Of a DNA stretch of 10,860 nucleotides, positions 6,067 to 10,860 are shown one piece after another (the stretch's first letter is position 1; each line of letters begins with the position of its first letter). Origin of the DNA: SZUA-217 sp034658975 (GTDB lineage: Bacteria; Actinomycetota; Acidimicrobiia; Spongiisociales; ZC4RG35); assembly GCA_034658975.1 (NCBI GenBank), contig JAYEGJ010000075.1, positions 1-10,860 on the forward strand, written 5' to 3'. The position numbers and the translations under genes were made by a program. Under the pieces are notes generated by a model, which worked only from the letters and a program-made list of their open reading frames with translations, was not told the DNA's origin and did no database searches.

Positions 6067-8036
6067 CAGTCGGCCTCCTGCCCTTCGACGATGGGAGTCG
6101 GATCATTGCCCACCAGGTACTGGAGGATGTGCCGTGCGACCGGAGCAGCGATCCGGCCGCCGGATCCGCCTTCCTCGATGAGCACCACAACGATGTACCG
6201 CGGGTTGCTTACCGGTGCTACCCCGACAAACCATGCGTGGTTGTCCTTGTTGGCCGAAACCTGGCCGGTTCCCGTCTTTCCCCCGATCTGGGCCAGGCCC
6301 TCGCCGAAGTCCTTGAACGCCTCCCGGGCCGTGCCCGAAGTGACGACGCTGTTGAGGTCGCTCAGTAGGGAGAGTCTTGTTTCCTCGGAGATGTCGACGC
6401 GGCGGACCAGTGGCGAGTCGACTGTCGAAACCAGATCACCCGAGGAGTCGACGATTCGGGAAACGACCCTGGGCTCGTAGACCCTGCCGCCGTTGACTAT
6501 CGATGCGTAGGACACCGCAAGCTGGAGAGGCGTGGCCGTGAACGCCCCCTGACCGATGGTGAAGTCCATGAGATCGCCGCCCTGCCAAATGTTCCCTTCG
6601 GCCTCGAGTCGGCTGGGATGAAGCAAACCTGCGTCGGGATTCTCCCGCTGAATCTCGGCCCGACGCTCAAACTCCTCACGGCTGGGCACGACACCGCCTG
6701 TTTCACCGGCAAGATCGACCCCGGTGGTCGATCCGTACCCGAGATCCATGGACCAGTCCTGAAGCACTGTCTCTCGGATCGTCCCGTCGTAGGACTGATA
6801 GGTCCCAAGCCCGGCAGCCCAGAAGAACTTGTTGCACGACCACTGAAGGGCACCATGGATGTCCATCCACCCAAAGTCGATCCGTCCGTTGTACCAGTCG
6901 AGCTTCACCTGGGAAGAGCCGTCCGCCAGCTCCGGAAGGATGAAGCGGCCGTCACAGTCGACCAACCGGTTCGAGAGGTCGACATCATCTCGATCGGCTG
7001 GGAAGGGTAGATTCAACTCCTCAATTGCTGTGTAGGTGATCGGCTTGAATGCTGACGCCGGTGGGTAAGCCCCGCCGATGGCCCTGTTGAAGAGCCCATC
7101 CCTCTCGATCAAATCGGCAAATGTCTCTTCGGAGATACTCGGCACGAACAGCTGCGGGTCGAAATCGGGAAAGGCAGCAAGGGCCATCACATCGAAGGTC
7201 TTGGCGTCGAGGACAACGATCGCCCCCTTCTTCGTCACACCGAATACTTCGCCGCCGGCGGCACGGTCCGCATCTTTGACCGAGTTGGAGAGAGCGATTC
7301 CGTCCTCCAAGGCCAGCTCGACGAGATCCTGGAGTTCGAGATCGATGGTGAGGATCAGTGAGTAGCCGGGAACGGGCTGCACGGCGGGTCGCTCATCGAT
7401 CTTCTCGCCGCGACGCACCCGATATTCCTCTGTACCGCTCGTTCCGCGCAGGTCCTCTTCATACGAGCTCTCGACACCAAAACGGCCAATGCGGACGTCG
7501 GGAGGAAGGCTCGGATCCGCTTCGAGTTCGTTCACGCCTGGCAAGCCCAGGTATCCGATGACATGGGCGAGCGTGGGGCCGGCGAGGTACACCCTCTCTG
7601 GAACCTTGGCAATCTCGACACCGGGCAACTCATCCAGCATCTCATTGATCTGATAGGCCATCTCATTGGACACTGTCGTTACCTGGAAGTCGCCGTTGAC
7701 ACCCGCCTCGTCATAAATGTGCTCCAACTCTTCGACGCTGATACTGAGGAGGGCCGAGAGGGTCGCGATCAGTCCGTCTCGCTCCTCCGGCTGCACAAAG
7801 GTTCGATCGACCACGACAGCGGGAACAATGCGACTGGTGGCGAGGAGGGTGCCCTCGGCATCGAAGATGTCGCCGCGAGCTGCATACGCGGTCTTCTCGA
7901 TCCAGGTCTGCTCCTCGGCCGCCAGGGCGATGGCCGGCCCCTCGGCGACCTGCACGAACCAAAGGCGGAGACCGACGATGGAGAGCATCGCCACGAAGGC
8001 GATACCGAGGATGCTGAGACGGACCGCGAACTTCAT
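6066..8036 (-). CDS. mrdA: Penicillin-binding protein 2 (elongasome D,D-transpeptidase)
   Basis: The protein has 656 residues and is a class B PBP. A short cytoplasmic start and one transmembrane anchor (about 5-28) are followed by the dimerisation/pedestal region with the typical ARGDIFD motif (53-59). The transpeptidase domain covers about 265-645. The three active-site motifs are all present: SxxK as SAFK (S328 nucleophile), SxN as SCN (400-402) and KTGT (587-590, in IGGKTGTGQV). PBP2 cross-links the glycan strands made by RodA in the lateral wall and is a beta-lactam target. The ATG at 8034-8036 overlaps the mreD stop by 4 nt (ATGA), and the gene ends overlapping rodA by one base. The ribosome binding site before it is weak, so translation probably relies on coupling to mreD. 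The product ends in a short polar tail (IVEGQEAD). Confidence 0.96.
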   Translation of the reverse strand: MKFAVRLSILGIAFVAMLSIVGLRLWFVQVAEGPAIALAAEEQTWIEKTAYAARGDIFDAEGTLLATSRIVPAVVVDRTFVQPEERDGLIATLSALLSISVEELEHIYDEAGVNGDFQVTTVSNEMAYQINEMLDELPGVEIAKVPERVYLAGPTLAHVIGYLGLPGVNELEADPSLPPDVRIGRFGVESSYEEDLRGTSGTEEYRVRRGEKIDERPAVQPVPGYSLILTIDLELQDLVELALEDGIALSNSVKDADRAAGGEVFGVTKKGAIVVLDAKTFDVMALAAFPDFDPQLFVPSISEETFADLIERDGLFNRAIGGAYPPASAFKPITYTAIEELNLPFPADRDDVDLSNRLVDCDGRFILPELADGSSQVKLDWYNGRIDFGWMDIHGALQWSCNKFFWAAGLGTYQSYDGTIRETVLQDWSMDLGYGSTTGVDLAGETGGVVPSREEFERRAEIQRENPDAGLLHPSRLEAEGNIWQGGDLMDFTIGQGAFTATPLQLAVSYASIVNGGRVYEPRVVSRIVDSSGDLVSTVDSPLVRRVDISEETRLSLLSDLNSVVTSGTAREAFKDFGEGLAQIGGKTGTGQVSANKDNHAWFVGVAPVSNPRYIVVVLIEEGGSGGRIAAPVARHILQYLVGNDPTPIVEGQEAD

Positions 8037-8536
8037 GTGAACCGGAGTGCCGTCGCGTCGCCATCAATCACCCGGACGACCACAGGTGCGAAGACAGCGG
8101 CAAGGATCAGATTGGCAATAGGAACCACCAGCAACCGGGTACCGACGTCCGGACCGAGAAGGCTCGACTGGCCGAAGAGCGTGCCCACGAGGACCAGGAG
8201 GATGACACCGAGAAGAGTGAGGGCTCCGACCCAGATAGCAGTGGTGAAACGGCCGATCCCAGCTCGCTCCTTCGTACGAAGGGCGGCGTAGGCAACAGCC
8301 GTGAAGACAATGGCGCGTAGACCGAGCAAGGAGGAACCGATCAGGTCCACGAGAAGGCCCGCTCCAAAGGCGGTCACGAGAACGATTTCGGCTCGGGTCC
8401 GGGTCAGCGCGAACAGGATGACCACCAGCATCACCAGATCAGGGGCAACCACCCTGAGCTGACCGAACAGGGTCGTCTGTATGACCACAGCCAGTAGGAG
8501 CATCGTGGCGATCGCGAGACTCTTCGGGATTCTCAT
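8033..8536 (-). CDS. mreD: Rod shape-determining protein MreD
   Basis: This is a 167-residue, very hydrophobic protein. The predicted membrane segments lie at roughly 8-25, 31-46, 52-70, 72-87, 100-122 and 137-160, as expected for MreD, which has little sequence conservation beyond this. The stretch APDLVMLVVILFALTR near 31-46 fits the PD-containing first conserved block of the family. MreD helps connect MreB and MreC to the RodA-PBP2 synthase at the membrane. The ATG (8534-8536) overlaps the mreC stop (ATGA) and has GGGAG upstream within mreC; its own stop overlaps the mrdA start in the same way. The call rests on size, topology and position between mreC and PBP2 more than on sequence motifs. 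Confidence 0.9.
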   Translation of the reverse strand: MRIPKSLAIATMLLLAVVIQTTLFGQLRVVAPDLVMLVVILFALTRTRAEIVLVTAFGAGLLVDLIGSSLLGLRAIVFTAVAYAALRTKERAGIGRFTTAIWVGALTLLGVILLVLVGTLFGQSSLLGPDVGTRLLVVPIANLILAAVFAPVVVRVIDGDATALRFT

Positions 8537-9453
8537 CCGCCGTCTCCCGACGTTGTTGTGGAACCCTCGGTCGTGGTCGTGGTCGTGGTCTGCTCGGGGA
8601 CAATCGTGTCATCGACGATGATCGAAATCGGATCGGGTGGCCAGGCGAGAACGACGACGAGGCGAAGCGTGTCAGGATTCACAAACGGCTCGACCGTCGA
8701 GATCAGCGTGTCGATAATCGGTGCTGCATCCTCGGCAATCAGGCCCACCGGCACGCCGGCGGGGAAACTCACAGATTGAGCGGAAGTGACGACCCGCTCT
8801 CCGGCGAGGACCGGTTCCCTGGCGTCGAGGATTTCGAGACGCATCAGGCTGCTGACCACCTGCGAGAGCAGCGACCCGACCTGATCCCCCACTATCACCG
8901 TAAGTGCCTGTCGGTCCGCAGTGATCGGCACGATCGTTGCACTTCCTCTGGTAACGCTCTTGACGATACCAACCGCGTAGCCGTTGGTGTCGACAACCGG
9001 CTGACCGACGAGGAGCCCGTCGGAGGTCCCCTTGTCAATGATGAGCGCTGCGTCGAAGGCGTCGGGACGACCGATCACATTGGCGACGGTTCGACCGATG
9101 TCATCACCGGCGGACTCCATCTCATAGAGCTGCTCGAAGAACTCGAGTCGGGCGAGCTGGTCCTGTACCGCGATCAGAGCAGCCTTTGAATCAGCGAGTT
9201 CACCGCGAAGGATTGCGTTCTCCTCTCGAAGGTTGGTGACATTCGAAAGCGAGTCGATCATGTCGGTAACCGGGTTCACCACATAGGAAGCCGCCTTCTG
9301 GAGTGGCGCGATCAATGTCTGCGTTCCAGTGCGGACGGCTGCGACCACCCCTTCGCCCTGGGACCGAACATCGAAGGTCATGAGCAATACACCGACGACG
9401 ATGAGGCTGATCAGTACAGGAAGGGTTCTACCCCGCGGCTCCTGGTTCAGCAT
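8533..9453 (-). CDS. mreC: Rod shape-determining protein MreC, with a threonine-rich C-terminal tail
   Basis: From the ATG at 9451-9453 the protein is 306 residues. It has a short cytoplasmic start, one transmembrane segment (about 11-28), a periplasmic-side coiled coil (about 66-105, NLREENAILRGELADSKAAL) and the beta-domain pair, with family motifs GRPDAFDAALIIDKG (128-142) and GLLVGQPVVD (146-155). MreC bridges MreB and MreD to PBP2 and activates PBP2. The frame remains open to a TTG at 9544-9546 inside mreB, but there is no ATG or GTG between the two. The ATG start gives normal MreC topology and lies 22 nt after the mreB stop. No strong ribosome binding site precedes it. The C-terminus is a low-complexity Thr tail (seven Thr, then EGSTTTSGDGG) encoded by a hexanucleotide repeat. 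Confidence 0.94.
   Translation of the reverse strand: MLNQEPRGRTLPVLISLIVVGVLLMTFDVRSQGEGVVAAVRTGTQTLIAPLQKAASYVVNPVTDMIDSLSNVTNLREENAILRGELADSKAALIAVQDQLARLEFFEQLYEMESAGDDIGRTVANVIGRPDAFDAALIIDKGTSDGLLVGQPVVDTNGYAVGIVKSVTRGSATIVPITADRQALTVIVGDQVGSLLSQVVSSLMRLEILDAREPVLAGERVVTSAQSVSFPAGVPVGLIAEDAAPIIDTLISTVEPFVNPDTLRLVVVLAWPPDPISIIVDDTIVPEQTTTTTTTEGSTTTSGDGG
8569..8590. repeat. Hexanucleotide microsatellite inside mreC
   Basis: GGTCGT is repeated 3.67 times without error on the plus strand. On the coding strand this gives alternating ACC and ACG codons for seven threonines near the MreC C-terminus. Copy-number change by slippage would stay in frame and alter the tail by two residues per unit. 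Confidence 0.85.
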
Positions 9454-9475
9454 TGGCGGAGACGGTGGTCGGGGA

Positions 9476-10507
9476 TCATGGCCTTGCAGACGACGCGAGC
9501 ACGTTTTGCAGTGTGTCGAAATCCTCCAGGCATTTACCCGAGCCAAGCACCACCGACTGCAGCGGCCTCGCTGCTGTCACGATGGGCATCCCCGTCTCGT
9601 GGGCCAGACGATGGTCCAACCCAACCAATAATGCTCCTCCTCCAGTGAGCACGATTCCACGCTCAACGATGTCGGCCGCCAGTTCTGGCGGAGTCTTGTC
9701 GAGGGTGAATTTGATCGCATCGACAATTGCCTGGGTCGGCTCCTCGATCGCTTCTCGGATCTCGGGGCTCGACAGCAGGATTGTCTTGGGCAATCCGGTC
9801 ACGAGGTCCCTCCCTCGGACTTCAGCCGACGGTTCGTCGGCGTAAGGCCACGCTGACCCCACCGCCAGCTTGAGTTGCTCAGCCGTCCTTTCTCCAACCA
9901 GGACGTTGTGCTCCTTCTTGATCCAATCGATGATGGCGACGTCGAGTTCATCCCCGCCGATCCGGATGGACCTGGAGACGACCATGCCGCCGAGCGAGAT
10001 GACCGCCACCTCGGTCGTCCCACCACCGATGTCGACCACCATCGACCCGGACGGTTCGCCAATTGGCAGGCCTGAACCTATGGCAGCGGCCATCGGCTCC
10101 TCGATCGTGTAGGCCCTGCGGGCACCGGCGTGATAGGCAGCCTCCTCGACTGCACGACGCTCCACCGGGGTGATTCCCGACGGGACGCACACGACAATGC
10201 GGGGACGAGCCCACTTGCGGCGGTGCACCTTCTGTATGAAGTACCGGAGCATCTTCTCAGTGATATCGAAGTCGGCAATGACGCCACTGCGGAGAGGACG
10301 GATCGCTGTGATGTGGGCCGGGGTTCGGCCGATCATCCGCTTGGCTTCCATTCCGACCGCCAAAGCCTTGTTGTTTTGGGAGTTGATCGCGACCACGGAA
10401 GGCTCGTTGAGCACGATGCCGCTACCGCGGACGTACACGAGCGTGTTGGCGGTGCCGAGATCAATGGCCATGTCCTGGCCTGCGAATGAGAAAAGGGTTT
10501 CAGCCAT
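9476..10507 (-). CDS. mreB: Rod shape-determining protein MreB (bacterial actin)
   Basis: The product is 343 residues, the normal MreB length. It has the actin-fold nucleotide motifs in order: phosphate-1 DLGTANT (16-22), the connect region with TIEEPMAAAIG (134-144, E136 being the likely catalytic glutamate), phosphate-2 DIGGGTTE (159-166) and the adenosine motif LTGGGALL (287-294). The N-terminal stretch MAETLFSFAG before the fold probably helps membrane attachment. MreB polymerises on the inner membrane face and directs the RodA-PBP2 machinery during lateral growth. The ATG at 10505-10507 has GGGAG about 11 nt upstream. It follows ndk by 123 nt that contain a structured repeat and a good -10 box, so this is probably the first gene of the elongasome operon. 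Its presence suggests a rod-shaped cell or, as in Streptomyces, a role in a specialised wall. Confidence 0.98.
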   Translation of the reverse strand: MAETLFSFAGQDMAIDLGTANTLVYVRGSGIVLNEPSVVAINSQNNKALAVGMEAKRMIGRTPAHITAIRPLRSGVIADFDITEKMLRYFIQKVHRRKWARPRIVVCVPSGITPVERRAVEEAAYHAGARRAYTIEEPMAAAIGSGLPIGEPSGSMVVDIGGGTTEVAVISLGGMVVSRSIRIGGDELDVAIIDWIKKEHNVLVGERTAEQLKLAVGSAWPYADEPSAEVRGRDLVTGLPKTILLSSPEIREAIEEPTQAIVDAIKFTLDKTPPELAADIVERGIVLTGGGALLVGLDHRLAHETGMPIVTAARPLQSVVLGSGKCLEDFDTLQNVLASSARP

Positions 10508-10537
10508 TGCTGAGAAAGCTCCCGGGCGGACTCCGGA

Positions 10538-10566
10538 ATTGTAGGTGGCCGCTCAGGCTTGTGCGA
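10538..10566 (-). promoter_or_regulatory. Probable mreB operon promoter
   Basis: On the minus strand the -10 hexamer TACAAT (10538-10543) differs from TATAAT at one base and lies about 30 nt upstream of the mreB ATG. A 17-nt spacer leads back to TCGCAC (10561-10566), a poor -35 match. Many actinobacterial housekeeping promoters keep the -10 but have a loose -35. It sits between repeat copy C and mreB, so the repeat could insulate mreBCD from ndk. Confidence 0.45.
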
Positions 10567-10579
10567 TAGAGACTTCTGG

Positions 10580-10629
10580 AGTGCAACCAAACCCGCTCAG
10601 CAGGGTTCCCGGCCCACCAGACCAACGGG
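10580..10629 (-). repeat. Intergenic structured repeat, copy C, one base past the ndk stop
   Basis: This copy matches copy B at 39 of 50 positions without gaps. The invariant stretches are GCAGGG-like core bases and GGCCCACCAGA. It begins one base past the ndk stop (10631-10633), the same placement copy B has relative to rpmA. The hairpin here re-pairs as AACCC/GGGTT around an 8-base loop instead of the 7+1+7 dyad, so pairing potential is kept although the sequence changed. A terminator or 3'-end element for ndk is plausible. Confidence 0.65.
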
Positions 10630-10630
10630 T

Positions 10631-10860
10631 TCAGCCGAAAAAGATCCCCAGCTCTCGTTCGGCACTCTCGGAGCTGTCAGACCCGTGGACGAGATTGTTG
10701 GTCACTATCAACCCGTAGTCGCCACGGATGGTGCCTGGTGTGGCTTGCTTCGGGTCGGTCGCACCCATCAGGCCGCGGCAAACAGAAACTGCTGACTCCC
10801 CCGACCATTCCATGGCCACCACCGGGCCTGATGTGATGAACTCGAGAAGCTCGGGGAAGA
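10631..10860 (-). CDS. ndk: Nucleoside diphosphate kinase, C-terminal part
   Basis: Seventy-five codons and the stop are visible; the N-terminus lies beyond the right edge. The frame reads FPELLEFITSGPVVAMEWSG, then CRGLMGATDPKQATPGTIRG and NLVHGSDSSESAEREL, ending LGIFFG. These match the NDK family blocks around the active site. The histidine of VHGSDS (codon 10685-10687) is the residue that is phosphorylated and passes the gamma phosphate between nucleoside triphosphates. The usual length is about 136-140 residues, so roughly half is present. ndk next to mreB is a known actinobacterial arrangement. Confidence 0.97.
   Translation of the reverse strand, partial: FPELLEFITSGPVVAMEWSGESAVSVCRGLMGATDPKQATPGTIRGDYGLIVTNNLVHGSDSSESAERELGIFFG

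Noticed and set aside
7563..8291. 242-codon plus-strand frame across mrdA and mreD
   Set aside because: It spans the overlap of two well-supported genes and has no family features.
9454..9546. Longer MreC starting at a TTG inside mreB
   Set aside because: It would add 31 residues of non-MreC character and overlap mreB by 71 nt; the ATG at 9451-9453 gives normal topology.
10580..10620. tRNA-like look of the repeat (GCTCAGCAGG resembling a D-arm, CCCACCA resembling a 3' end)
   Set aside because: No acceptor stem partner, anticodon arm or T-arm can be formed; the likeness is limited to short words.

Overview
The window reads as a housekeeping stretch of a high-GC actinobacterial chromosome. 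The gene order nucleoside diphosphate kinase, mreB, mreC, mreD, penicillin-binding protein 2, rodA, then RNase E/G, L21, L27 and Obg is the one familiar from Actinobacteria such as Streptomyces. The divergent protein sequences, the Thr-rich MreC tail and the tdk gene between rodA and rne point to a less-studied branch, perhaps Acidimicrobiia or a relative. That placement is inference; no rRNA is present.

Layout: every complete gene lies on the minus strand, so transcription runs from the right end to the left. At the right edge is the 3' part of ndk (10631-10860). Next comes the rod-elongation module: mreB (9476-10507), mreC (8533-9453), mreD (8033-8536), mrdA/PBP2 (6066-8036) and rodA (4912-6066). 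mreC/mreD and mreD/mrdA overlap by 4 nt and mrdA/rodA by 1 nt, so they are probably translationally coupled. MreB filaments and MreC/MreD organise the RodA glycosyltransferase and the PBP2 transpeptidase for lateral-wall synthesis. A 189-nt gap with strong secondary structure separates rodA from tdk (thymidine kinase, 4111-4695). A 254-nt leader then precedes rne/rng (2306-3856). The ribosomal pair rplU-rpmA (3 nt apart) and the ribosome-assembly GTPase obgE finish the run. At the far left the end of a plus-strand trkH-like potassium transporter converges on obgE.

Most coding sequence is conventional. The points of interest lie between the genes. (1) A roughly 50-nt element occurs three times without gaps: twice in tandem between rpmA and obgE and once between ndk and mreB. 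Two of the copies begin at, or one base past, a stop codon. (2) A perfect 25-bp inverted repeat with a one-base centre sits between the convergent trkH and obgE. (3) A folded region of about 107 nt lies between rodA and tdk, and its G-U pairs favour a plus-strand RNA. I see no CRISPR array, insertion sequence, prophage or defence system, and no clear undescribed protein system.
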